64,000 bases of DNA, from positions 26,585,565 to 26,649,564 of the forward strand of contig CM056559.1 in the NCBI GenBank assembly GCA_029721515.1, read 5' to 3'. The notes under the pieces are model-generated. The model ran no database searches, was not told the origin of the DNA, and saw nothing but the letters and a program-made list of their open reading frames with translations. The DNA comes from Synanceia verrucosa (Eukaryota; Chordata; Actinopteri; Perciformes; Synanceiidae). Shown in pieces: positions 22,610 through 35,100 of the stretch. Made by a program: the position numbers and the translations under genes. The number at the start of each line of letters is the position of its first letter. Within the stretch, counting starts at the first letter, position 1.

Positions 22610-25113
22610 ATTTTATTTTTGTAGTCATCTAACGCTGACTTAGTGTATTTCCCAGTGTTGAATCTCAAAGTCTGCATGGTCATTTAATAGTTTAAAAGAA
22701 AACGTCCACTGTTGTTAAGGTAAGAACACACGTCACAGTGTGGGCCAGAAAAGTCTTGTGTTCCTGTTTACTGGTTATCATGTTTGGTGTTGTTCTTATG
22801 CTGGTGTCCTTCTTGCATAAACTGCTGCATGTTTGAACACTCAGGCCAGTGCTGCACATGCAGCAGTGGTTGCCTGTTTCAGGACCACGAAGAGCAACAC
22901 ATCCTCATTGTCATTGTCAGTCTGCACACACACATCCCCATTAGCACCATGTATTTGTTAACGGTTTGCAAGGCTGATAATTATTCACACACACACACTG
23001 GGCTGACTGCACACACAGATTAATCAAGTGTTAATTTTTATTTTCTTCATTACTCTAAAATCTCCTCAAAGCCCAACACAAACACACCCACCGTCCCTGT
23101 GTGAATCTGCCCTAATGATTGTGTTAAGTGCTCATCACTTGCGTGTCTGTTTTTCCTATCTATGCTCAATTTCAATTAATCCACTCATTTCCCCATGAAG
23201 GCAACAGTTGCCGTCCCATATGCTAGACACTTACAGGCTGAACAGGAGCTGGCAGAGCTTATATCTATACGCCCAGACATTCTTGAACACACAAACAAAT
23301 AATAAAAATACACATGCTGTTGCGCTCCTATGCTCTCTACACAGAATGCATAGCATATTTTCAGGCCAATTTTACTTCACAGAATTTTTGGTAATTAAAA
23401 CTCCATCAGCAGGCAGGCCACAGACATGTCAGCCGTGATAAAAAAGCATGTTATTTAGTGCTGGTTGTTGTGGTGAGGTCCAGTGCTCGGTTCAGAGCCC
23501 CTGGTGTTGGTCCAGCCTGTCTGCAGATGTCTGTCACACCTCTGCAGTGTTCTAATAGGTAGTGAGTGGAGACCAGCTCTCCCTGGCTTGTGTTTGTTTA
23601 CCTGCATTATCTCTGCCGTTATCGACTCACTGCTGCTTTCTCTTCATGCTTGCTGGGTGTATTTCTAGAAAGACAAAAAGAGCTGCTTGCCAAACATTTA
23701 TCTTGCTTAATACACTGTATCATCAAGCCTATGCATATTTAATTCATGTCGAAGCATCCTAGGTTACTATCAAGGCTTTGAAAGCTGCAGAGCTGGTGCT
23801 GTTGTGATGGCAGACTGTTGTTTTTGCTCTAAATGCTCACTCTCAAGACAACAGAGGGGTTCACAGCAGCAGACATGAGGTGAACGCCAGGCGCTGTCCT
23901 TGGTCCTGAAAGGATCCAGTGACACTGCAAGAGGCTGCAGACAGTGGAGCTGTCCATGGTGCTGAAAGCAGACTCACTGGACTCACTTTGTCTTTCCATT
24001 TGCTTGTGCCTCAGTGCAGAGTGGGAATTTGCACACGCCAGTGTGCAGGGATATTTGAGGGGCGGAGATATGTGAGAACACACCAGGGACCTGACAGCCT
24101 GTCCCCAGCGCTGATAAGGCTGAACAGTGATTGATGAGTGACAGATGGACGGGTGAAAGTGGTCGGGAAATTGTGCAGCATTTCAATGAGACGCTAAGAG
24201 GTGCTGTTTTAGCTCTTACATAGTGAGATTCAGTTTATGTTGGTGTGATGTTGGACTGTATATGTTTTGCTCTGTTTTCACGATCACAGGTAATGTGTAT
24301 GATGAGCTCCTACATGGATGCACCTTTTAAAGTAAATGTAGTTTTGGTCATGAGATTTCTGTTTTTTTCTCTACTTGTCTACCTGTTTGGGTGAGACTTT
24401 TGCAGCATCTGCAAATCTGATATATTGCCTTATGTTGCTTGAGTCAGCTAAAGGCTACGTGAGTTTGAAAATGAAATTCAATATTGCAGTGTGAAGTTAT
24501 AAACAAGTGTGCTTGCCTCATCTCTGCTTTAGGCTCAAGGCTGCATGCAGGTGACGTGACCTTCCTTTTGCAAGTTCCACATTATTCTGCTGACTGATAG
24601 CTGGTGTTTAACTGACAGAAAAAGCCCCAACAAAGGCCATGATGAACGCTTCAAGCCAGCAAACGTGGATATAAACAATGACATGAGTGAAAATCTGATG
24701 TGTGTGTGTGTGCGTCCACGACTCTCCCTAGCATCACAGCGACAGAGCCGAGAACCATAAAGCATCTAAAATAAACACTGTTCTTAGAGTCTGAAGTGTG
24801 TTGAGTTGTGGCTAATGGTTCCCTCACACCGGCTGCTTGGTCATATTTTCAACCTGCTACAGAAATTTCTCCAAAATGATCCATGAAGTCTGCATCATGT
24901 GTGTTGTGACTTATGGAAGGTGATGGTTCAAAATGTGAAATACGTCCTTGTAATATAGTGTCCTTCATTCTGGGACATCTGCAGTCTGTTTGCTCACGTG
25001 AACACACAAACATGCACAGGTGGAGCGTTTGAAATGAACAGGTGGGACAGACTTTGCATAGAGGGCCTGTCACGGATGCAGCTTTTTTATATTTCTGCTG
25101 TAACTGGGCCACT

Positions 25114-25114
<1 letters not shown>

Positions 25115-25147
<33 letters not shown>
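25115..25147. repeat. (CA)n microsatellite
   Basis: A pure AC run of about 33 nt. Confidence 0.95.
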
Positions 25148-25151
<4 letters not shown>

Positions 25152-25404
25152 TCGAGTTCCTGTTCCTCCCCTCTGGAAAGGTGCACCCCAGTTCCCCATG
25201 GCTGTTGCACAGGCTCAGTAATTGCATTGCCAACCATGTGTGTATATATGTCTGTGTGTAGGTGTGTGTGCGCATGTGTGTGTGTTTACTTGCGTCTAGG
25301 TCAAATCCTGAGGGAAGTGAACTCTCCGCTGGGTTGTTTCATTTTTTAACGGGACGCTCAGGGTCTCATTTGTCCCGGTGTGTTCTGAGAGAAATCATCC
25401 CCAG

Positions 25405-25445
25405 AAGAGAGAGAGAGCGAGAGAGAGAGAGAGAGAGAGAAAGAG
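25405..25445. repeat. (GA)n microsatellite
   Basis: A GA run of about 40 nt with one C interruption. Confidence 0.9.
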
Positions 25446-26137
25446 CATCATTTCTTAACAGACTCTAGTAGTTCGAAAAGAAAATCATAATTTGATATTT
25501 TTTAAACCTGGATTGTTTTAAACATGTTTGCTGTGATTGTAGGGCAGCTGTCACACCACAGCTCACATGGTGTCCTGCATCTCTTCATCCTTCCTCTTTG
25601 GTCCTGCAGCAGACAGCAGCTTCCCCCTGCTACCAGAAGGAGGATCTGGGTCATTGTGTACCTGCTCCTCCCACCGCTTTGCATCCCATCACTCCCCCTT
25701 GTTCATTCTCTGTTCTATCCCCCTCCATCATACTCTTTCCCCATGTCTGTTCCTCATCTGCCTTTGTCTAATCTCAATAAAATCACAAATTCAATCGCTC
25801 CTCTTTCTATCTTTTTTTTAATGTTTTTTTCTCTCTGTCCTCATCTCCCGCTGGGATTTCCCAGCGTAGCATTAGCATGGAGGTAATTACCAGCGGCGGG
25901 GCTTAGCTGGCTCTTATCACACTGTTCTCTCCTTCCCTCAGGGTCTCTCTCTCCCCTTCCCCTTTCTCTTTCCACAGGACCCCGTGGAGATTTTCTTTTT
26001 AGGAAAGGCGTTGTGTTAAGGACTTTTTAAAACTAATAGTTTTTAATCTGACTCCTGTTTCAGCTCTGCCCTCAGAGTAGCTTTTGTTGACTCTGTTAGG
26101 CCAGCTGTGCTTTAATAAGGCCAAACGTATCCTGCGA

Positions 26138-26139
<2 letters not shown>

Positions 26140-26173
<34 letters not shown>

Positions 26174-26401
26174 TATGTATACCTTTTATACCCTCCTCAC
26201 GTGTATGCACTTCGGACATTGCAGGCTAGTGGCTAATAATAGGGTTTTGAATAATGACGGGGCCATATTCATTCATGAAACGCTCAAAAATGTTTGGTAG
26301 GTGACACACACACACACACACACACACACCCCTTTCCTCCTGCCCTCTATTTGAATATCTTGTTACTTACAGACTCTGTTAACATAGATGCCTGTGTGTC
26401 A

Positions 26402-26450
<49 letters not shown>

Positions 26451-26583
26451 AGAAGGTCACTCATTTTAACCAGCACGTCATTATTAAATCATGAATTCAC
26501 ACCAGACTCACTCAGCACTCCTGTCTCTCACACTCTGCTCCTCATGTTGTGTTGGGTTATGTGTGTGTGTTTTTTTGTGGCAG

Positions 26584-26616
<33 letters not shown>

Positions 26617-26617
26617 G
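26140..26617. repeat. Cluster of four CA/GT microsatellites
   Basis: (CA)n at 26140-26171 and 26303-26329 is followed by (GT)n at 26404-26448 and 26584-26617. The first two run CA on the + strand and the last two GT, so the cluster contains long, mutually complementary arms that could fold into cruciforms or Z-DNA. Confidence 0.9.
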
Positions 26618-28376
26618 GCTTCGGCCTCTGGAGTTCTCATTATGGTGAGAGTGGATGGACTTAACATCTGTCTCTGAGAGTGGAGGGGCCCCACACTGAG
26701 CTCGTAGCCAGGGAAGCCCCTCGAAGGACCGGCTGCTTTGTGCTGCATAACAAACCAGTCATGCTTCGATCTACCGGAAGGTTCACCTGTATGACGTGTA
26801 GCACTTTAACACTGCAAACAAATACCTCCATCATGCTGTGTGCCACAGGTCTGGTTTTAGTAAGCTGGTGTCGGCTTCCTGGGCATCTCTCTGTCACGAT
26901 CATCTCCTGCGATAAAGTTTATTGTTCGGCTAAGGTTCAGAATTTGTCCTTAACTTTGCAATGAGCTGTTTATAAAATCACCAGGTCTGTTTAGTGTGTG
27001 TTCTTGTGTTTTAAAAGCTTAAGGTCAGAGAATGATGATGTTTGTGATTTAAAGATGATGATCATGTGAAAGCTCCAGACCAGCCATGGACCTTGTGGTG
27101 AGATTGTTTCGGATGCTGTGACTGTTTATTTGAAGGTTTACTGTTCCTCTCAGCCATCTTTCCAGTTCACACTAGTGTTTATGTGAAGAAGCATCATTTT
27201 GGTCTTTTTATCATGACTCTCAAGTATCAGTATTGGTGTCAGCCCCAGGGTTTAACAGGAAACAGCTCTGTAGAATGAATCCGACTGCCGTTGGTACTAA
27301 AGCTTTCATGGCTCCTTACAGCGACAGATGGTGAAACGAGCTGAAAGTGAAATGCCTTCCAACATGTTTGTCCTCTTGTGTAAAGACAAAGGGAAAATAT
27401 AACCGCAGTGGCACACACCAGAGAGCCGGGGACACATCTCAACATCGTCTTTGTGACGGGTAGCATGAGCTGATGAGAAATGTGGGCTTAACTTAGTGGA
27501 ACACAGATTACTACACACACAACTTTTAATATTTAAAGGGAATGCATTAAAATAATATGACAAGGCTGTACTGGGAAGCGCTTGGATGTCTTGCAAGATC
27601 TAAGCTTGATTTTCTCTTTTGGTTTTTTTTCCCCGTACATGTAATATGACAAGATCTTAGCATATTTTTATTCTTTTATTTATCAGGGGTGCAGGCAGTC
27701 ATTATTTTCTAACACAATCCTGGTTCATCTTTATAAAGCTACTTATTGTTTCTTGTGTAGCCTGCAAGTTTTACCAGTGTTGTTGCTCATTGTAAAGTGG
27801 CATGAGAGGCATTTCTACTGGAAAATACAGATAGTGATTTAGGGTATGTTGTGTAAAGTAGGCTGCATGCATGGATAAGGAAAGCTAAGCTTCTCTAGGT
27901 GCATAGTGAGACACCTAAAGATGTGATGATGACTAAAATATGACTAAAGATCACATAGATAAGAAAAGCTCTGTGTATTGTGTTTTTCTTTCTCTGCCTT
28001 TTTTATTTTATTTTTTATTTTTTATTTATTTATGATTGATCACTTGGATAGAAAACTAATAGTTTTAATAGTTAGTGTGTAGGAGGAAGAGTATTTTGGC
28101 ATTTAGATGGTATTTTATGAACAAAATGGGGTTTTGAACTTTTGACTCTTTCACTACATGTCAGAATCACACTGCTGCTAAACACACATCTGCTCTCTTT
28201 TGTCTTCTTCTCTATACACTCGTTCCATTTACATACCAACAAGTCCTCTCTTTTCTCTGTCATGCTCTGCTTCTCCAAATAAATAGATTACGTCTAGCTG
28301 TGCGACATTTCCCAGGTGGTATTTTCGGGCACTCAAGAGTTGGCCACCTGATGCTTGAGAATGTATGAAATGGCTA

Positions 28377-28378
<2 letters not shown>

Positions 28379-28423
<45 letters not shown>

Positions 28424-28574
28424 CCTGTGAGCCTTTCCTATCCTGGTGAGCCTCTTTCCATTTGTTTGAATGGTGACAGTTCTCCCCTGCTGCCTGCAGC
28501 ACAGAGGACTGAACACCTGTAGAGAGGTGTGCTAACAAACACAAACGCACACACACACACACACACACACACAC
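28379..28574. repeat. Facing (GT)n and (CA)n pair
   Basis: (GT)n at 28379-28419 faces (CA)n at 28546-28574, separated by about 126 nt, giving a low-complexity inverted repeat. Confidence 0.9.
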
Positions 28575-29309
28575 TTTCACACCTTGCATGTGGACACTAC
28601 TCAAGTCCTGATGCACTCCTCTACGTCTGAGTTGCCCTCATTAGTTTTCACTCTTCACTTCTTTTTATTTACCTGCCGTCAGTTTTGTGTGCATGCTGCT
28701 GTCTGTTTGTTGTTGTGCTCCACTGTGTAGTAAATGACTCGTCCCGGCTGGGTGGGTAATTTTCCAGTGGCATTGGCGCTTTCATCCACGCCATCTCTTG
28801 GTGTGCTGTGTTTACAAATTGACATCATAATCACGCCTTTGCCGCTTTCTCTCCATTTCCAGCTCCTTGGGAGGGCAGGTGGGGGGTTCAGGTTCTCTGG
28901 TTTATATACAGATGCTGGAAAAAAAAAACATGGAAAAATAAAAGATGGAAATCTGCAATGGACTGTTGCTAGAGGGCAGGAGAGGCAACAGCAGACAATA
29001 GGTGAGCGAATGACTGACAGCTTGGATTGAAATAGGAAAAGCATGCTGAGGTGAGAAGAAAGAGAGAAAGGTTTTTCAAACTGATGGGGATTCTGGTGAA
29101 ACACAGTTAAAGACATACTTGTAGCTGTACTTGTACATATATATTGATGAAAGCTGTTTTTTAGTATTAAAAATTGTCCGGTGCTATTTCATATAAATCC
29201 ATGTTTTAAATAGTGTGACCCTCCTTCTCCTCATCTTTCTTCTTCTCTTGACATTTGCCATCTGGAGCTGTCAACAGACATAACCACCAACTGAAGCATG
29301 GGACAAATT

Positions 29310-29450
29310 TTAAAGGGGACATATCAGTCTCATTAGGGTTCCTACCAAGACATTCATTTATGTAAAAAACACATTTCTCCTTATCCTGTCTGTCTGAATA
29401 ATCCTCTAAGCTCCCCTCCAGGCTGCTCTGATTCTTTAAATGTATAGAAG
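29310..29450 (+). repeat. Dispersed repeat, 'AAAGGGGACAT' family, copy C
   Basis: The copy begins TTAAAGGGGACATATCAG and continues TCATTAGGGTTCCTAC, then CTGTCTGTCTGAATAATCCT followed by AAGCTCCCCTCCAGGCTGCT. The order fits the family of copy A, though the CATGTTT block is diverged. Ends are approximate. Confidence 0.5.
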
Positions 29451-29860
29451 GTGATTTACATACAGAACACATGACAGACACTGAGGTCAAGATACAGTGT
29501 GAGTATGAATGTGGGAATTAGACGCAAAAATGTTTTCCACTATTTCTATAGTTCATGTGACACAAAATAGGTGATTAAAAGTGAATTCAGTCAGACACCA
29601 GGTGATGTGGAAAGGAAGATTTGTTTGGATGACATCATCATCATCTGTTGCCATCCAACCATTATGTATAGTATGCATATTAAGTATAGTGTCAAAAGTG
29701 TTTTAGCTGAAAAAAATGAAACTCAGTAAATCAGACTGTTTTTTTCCATGAGTGACTTGTTCAAAAAATATTCAGAGCATTATTTCAAACATATTGGGCA
29801 ATGAAAGAATTGTGCTATAAATAAAATAGACAGTTATTACAGTTTCACCTTGGTGTGAGC

Positions 29861-29904
29861 CATCCATTCACACCTACGGTCAATTTAAAGTAGCCAATTA
29901 ACCA
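29861..29904 (-). repeat. Truncated minus-strand copy of the SINE at 950
   Basis: TTCACACCTACGGTCAATTT plus AAAGTAGCCAATTAACC is the reverse complement of the SINE's central block at about 1124-1165, with a few substitutions. Only about 44 nt remain. Confidence 0.65.
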
Positions 29905-32159
29905 AATGGTGTGATCCATGTAATTTGTTTTTATGTTGTGGCTTACTTACATCAATGAAAGTTAAATGTACTAAAACTGTTTATTATTAATGCAGATTGA
30001 TAGTAAATGTATGTCTTTAAAGTGAGAGTTTGTACTTAAAATCAGAAACAACACTTCCTTCCTCTCACATAAAAACAGTAGAATTCATTAGCAATACATT
30101 TTACCCCTGCTCGGTTCAGTACACCCAGAGGTGTTGTTCCTCCATTCTTGGTTTCTAAATGTGGGCACGTTCTCAACAAGCGCAGGAGGAACTGATAAAT
30201 CAAGTCCTGTAAACACTCTGAAATGACTATATGTGCGGTTTAAGCACCAAACTGTGCCTTCACATGGTTGATAATGAGGCCCCAGATCAACACTGTGAAT
30301 AAGAATGACTTCATTTGTCAGAATTTATGTTGAGGATGAAGAACAAACATTAAATGTTAAACATGTCTTGTTTCACATAATAGCGATGCTGAATTTGAAG
30401 TAGGGCACGGTTGTTTTTCTTCTCCCAAAGGGAGGCTGGTTGGATTACCTTTGTTTTCAAGTGTGCCACCCCACTCGAACTGTACAGCTGCTGCAACTGA
30501 GCCCTCAGTAACAACCCTGGCTTTGTTAGCTCTTCTTACATTCAAACTTGTTTTTGTCAGTCCTATTCTTCGGAGCCTCTGAAGCTGCATGATGAAATAC
30601 AGAGGTAGTGACGCCGAGGCGATAGCAGGAGGACTAAAATCGTTGCTCTGTGACACTGTCGAAAGCAGATGCTGTTTGATGTGAAAGCAGTTGGCTCACA
30701 CAGTGTCGTACAGCAGAGGAAATGAAGAAATAATCATAGTATAATGTCTGACACCAGGATATGCAAACATGCAGTCTAACATGTGTGCATGTAGAAATTT
30801 CATTTCCTCTCCTCTGATCTCTTAGTCTTCCTCTTTCTTTTGATACTTCTGTTCTTTCCCATCGGCTGTTTGTTTCGAACTCACTTCCTGTAAGTCCATC
30901 ACTTTATTTTTTTAACCACGCAATAGAAACTCTTTATTACCCTCCCCACTTTCACAACACAGGATCATTTGCGCTTTTTTTTTTACCTTTTCTACCCCTC
31001 TCCCAATGTCATGGCCAGAGAATTCAAGGTCTCATTGAAATGCAGTTAATAAAATGCTACCAGGAGGGGAGAGAGGGCATTTAATAGTGGAGAGGATTTG
31101 CACTGGTAGCAAGAGATTAGGGTGCAGTGTTTTACAGGGCAGTAACACTCTGTCCTCTCCATCCCATCTCCTGGGTTTATAGACATGGAAGTGTCCATAA
31201 AGTTACATGGGTGAACAGACACAGGTGTGAGGTTGGATGATATGTGTGGATCTTTGACCGATGCAGGTGTTTCAAGGCTGATACTAATAAGCCTTTTTTA
31301 ATCTGAGATTGCACTTTCTCTCCAATATCGAATGTCCTTTAAAGTTATGTGTTTGACATTTTTGGTCAAGGGGGGCTTTTTGAGTAATGGTGCAAAACAT
31401 AATGTGAAAATACCTTTAGTTTAACCTGCAGTAACTGGTTTCTTTGGCCACTTGGCAAGTTAAGACATATCACCTTTTAAGTTCACATGGGGAAGTCAGC
31501 TGCTTATTTCAACATATTCTCATATCAGGGTTTGCATCTTATCTCACGAAAAGTATTTTTGTGTGTTCTCTGCTTGGATAGATTTAGGAAAATATTGTGG
31601 TGTGGATTAAAATAAGTACATTTGTCACATGAAATAGGTTGTTATATAAATTGCGTGTTACGTTGGTTTTTTGCACAGCACATGAACAGCTGTCTGCTGG
31701 GTGAAGGTCCTGTCTTTCTTTGACCTCCTGATGTAGCGCTGTCTCTGCACATCCTGGGTTACATACAGCTTAGAGTTCATTACTTACCAGCATCACCAGC
31801 TGCTAACTTTATCTGTTGGCTGCCTGCTGTCGTCAAAAACAACTGTGAGAGTGAACCAAAAGTTGTGGTGTGGACAGCTTAACACCGAAGTTAATTAAAA
31901 CATATCAATTTATATTTGTGTTTGCAGGAAGTGCAGATGTCATCAGTTAAGAGTTAATAAGTACAAACCACAGCGACATATTACTGTATCTATTAAGCTT
32001 GTTGTCGCATCCATTATTATGTTGTATCTCCAGCTACCCAGTGCTGTTGTTGCTCTTTGATACTGGTGTCACCACTAACTTCTTATCCCAGTTCTGCCAC
32101 ATGCAGCTGCTTTATCACTTGGCGACCACCACAATGCACTACACCTTAGCCATCTTGGG

Positions 32160-32225
32160 CACCGGCTGCCGGGGCAACGGGCCGGCTCCAAGGGGCTGGA
32201 GCGTTGCCATGTGTTTGTGTGGGTG
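32160..32225. other. GC-rich hairpin
   Basis: Around 32172-32206 a left arm GCAAC..GCTCC can pair with GGAGCGTTGC around a short loop. Only local structure is seen, and no RNA family was recognised. Confidence 0.3.
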
Positions 32226-34571
32226 GATGGCAACCAATCTGTTGCTTGTTTACACTTTCTGTATCACTCTGTGGGTGCTGTAAATCTCCATTGGTGTCCC
32301 TCCATAAGGATGTCCCTCCTGGTTGGATTACATCTGCTCTTGTCTTTCTTTCCATCTCCTCGTCCTGCTGTATGTGTATTACACTATAATTCACTGTGTG
32401 ACCCACTGTTGTGCCTCTTCATATGATCTTTTGTGAGCCAGCACTGGATCACTCCCTCTTCTGACATCTATTAAACTTTGAAAGCCTGCATATCTATTGA
32501 TCTACGTTATGGAGGATGTGATGCTCCTATTGGTGTGGTAATGTCATGGGATGAGACAGAAAAAAAACCCACAATCTTTTCCCGCTGGCTGCTTGGAGAC
32601 ACCACCTTTATTATCGATCCATCACTTAGGCGCCACTTTTTCCACCATCGATCTGTTCACCCGAAATCTGGCCAACGACCATGAAAAACGACCTGAAAAT
32701 CAAAGAGGGGAGGAAAATACTTGATCTGGCTCTCCTTAACTGGCATACTTCACAGGTCATTGAGAGGCCAGGATTGCTATCAAAGCTTGCATCGCTTACA
32801 GAGCGCCATCATGCTGAATGACAGCGATGGCTCCAACAGAAAAATCAATGCCTTTCCACCCCCATCAGGGGCAAGTACCTCCGAAAGCATTTTCCATCCT
32901 GCTTTTCAGCAGCATTTATTAATCTTTCAGCAGCTGACTCGTCTCCGTCTCTCTGTCTGAGCATCTGGGATGAAGCTTACATGGTTATGAGCTCTCTTCA
33001 CTCTCCTGCCAGAAAAAAAAAATACCTCGCTGAAACGAAAATAATAAAAAAAATTTAAATAACATAAAAAAAACAACTGTTGTTATAGATGGATACAGAT
33101 TGTTTGCCAAATGATTTTAATTTAAAGTGAGCTCACAGCATGTTATGTGTTGAAACGATGTGTCTGCACCATGAAAACAACTTCTAGTTTAGGTTCAGGA
33201 AACAAACTTTTTGGGTTTAGGAAATAAAAGATCATGGTTTGGGTTTAAAGGACTGTTTGTTACATAACTTCTTGAGCAGCCTAAAAATTTTGGTTTCACA
33301 TTCAAGCCTTCTCGTTCTGTTCTATCATTTCTACCACAACAAAGAATACTCACTGACTTTCTATTGGCTTGGATTACACATCGCCACATAACATACACTG
33401 TTAGGAGGTCATACCTAGTTTTAGTGCTGTACCTGTGCTGTCAGGGATTTCCACTTCTGTGTTCAGTGAAACATTTTTAACATGACAAATGAAAACAAAT
33501 ATAGCAGCAGCTGTGTTGTTGGCGCCGTGACGGAAATGAAAGGCTAATGTATAATAAACCTTTCACGCTCTGTCAGACTGCTCGTCCACAGTAACTTGTA
33601 AATTAAATGATAGGAGGATAAGTCTTAGAAATATTGTGTTTTAATCAAGTCTTTTCAGCTGTGAAAGAAGACGGAGGGATGTGCTTTTAAGAGTGTCTGG
33701 CCCCGAGCCCAGACGTCTGGTGATGGGCTGTTGGTCTGAGTTGTTGGAGGTATTATTTGCAGTTGGAGTCAGGATGAGTTGCAGCACATTGTGTGGAATA
33801 TGAGGGATTTTCTCAGCTCCTCTCTCATGGATAGGGCAAAAAGACAAAATAATCCCTCAACAAGTGAATGATGGACAAAATCCTCCATGGGGAAAATCCC
33901 ATGTTTACTTGGTCATACAATTCCACCATGTCCATTACTGCAAAAACTCTTCACAGCAATGAACATGTTTTTTCTGCCATTATTTCCCCCTGAACAGTGT
34001 TGTTTGATGTATACCAATCTGAGGTGTGAATATATAAACATATAAACATTTGCTTTGCTGAAGAGAATATAGAGCTACTTGGAAAGCTTGTATTTGTTGT
34101 GATGCTTACTCTGCAGTGGTAAGAATATTAGGTTTGTGATAATCTCGCAGCCAGTTCATCCTTCCAGTACGCTTCAAACTGAACAGCCTTCCGCCTGATT
34201 GCAGTTTGAATAAACACATTCATGAATTGGCTCCACCAACTGTTTATCTCAATGACCCCAACCCTACGGCACTGAATGGAGACATTACATAACATTTTCT
34301 TTTGCCATTTCTCTGGAAATCAGGTTGAAATTTGGCTGTGAACCTTAAACAGTCGCATGTCTCCCTGTTCAGTTCGTCATGATTACCAGCTATCGTCTTG
34401 AGAGTCTTTTGTGTTTTGTTTTGTTCACTTGAATAGACTGTGTATGTATGTATTGTTTTGTTGGAAAATATTTGATTATCTTTTTGTCATCCTCCATGGG
34501 AGTGATTTTATTCATTACTTTGGTTAGAGATGGTGATTGAGAGTGATTAAACACAGTGATAGATTGAAGTG

Positions 34572-34757
34572 ATGAAGAATCCTACTTTATTGATCATGTT
34601 ATGGTAGACACAAACTTGAAATTTGCCTACAGTTAGGTGCCCAGGGAGCAATTTCGGGTGAAGTGTCTCGCTCAAGGACACAATGACTTATAGTCAGTTG
34701 GAGCAGGGGATTGAACCTATGACCTTATGACTCTACCCACTGAGCTACAGCAGCCCA
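34572..34757 (-). mobile_element. tRNA-derived SINE (second family), minus strand
   Basis: On the minus strand the element opens GGGCTGCTGTAGCTCAGTGG, with box A TAGCTCAGTGG (complement at 34737-34747) and box B GGTTCAATCCC (complement at 34707-34717). The head therefore resembles a tRNA of the 'GTAGCTCAGTGG' type. The body complement contains GTGCCCAGGGAGCAATTTCG and CTCGCTCAAGGACAC, and the far end ACTTTATTGATC, all features of a frequent fish SINE. It is probably inactive because of substitutions. Confidence 0.75.
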
Positions 34758-35043
34758 AAAGTCTGTCTCTTGCTTCTGTATTCAAGTTGTGCATTTTGGT
34801 TTTCCCTTGTTGTGACATTTGTGCTGCAGTTGGTTGTGTGTATGAGAAAAAATATAAAAAATATAAAAAAAAATAAAACTTAAAAAGAGAGATTGCTTTT
34901 CCAACAACTGGACACTGATCTGTAAGAAAGCATACATGTCAACCAGATGGACTTTCAGCTGAACAATGCTCATTAATCAGTGCATGCCGATAGCAGGAGT
35001 ACTACACCTCCGCCTGTGTGAATGATTTAATGACATGGCATTA

Positions 35044-35100
35044 AGCGGCATTAGAGAAATGGCTCAGTGTTCCTCACAGTTCCAGCAGCCTAATGCCGCT
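35044..35100. other. 11-bp perfect inverted repeat (possible stem-loop)
   Basis: AGCGGCATTAG (35044-35054) pairs exactly with CTAATGCCGCT (35090-35100) around 35 nt. The surrounding 35015-35120 is well mixed sequence with TTTAATGACATGGC, not low complexity. Function unknown. Confidence 0.4.
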
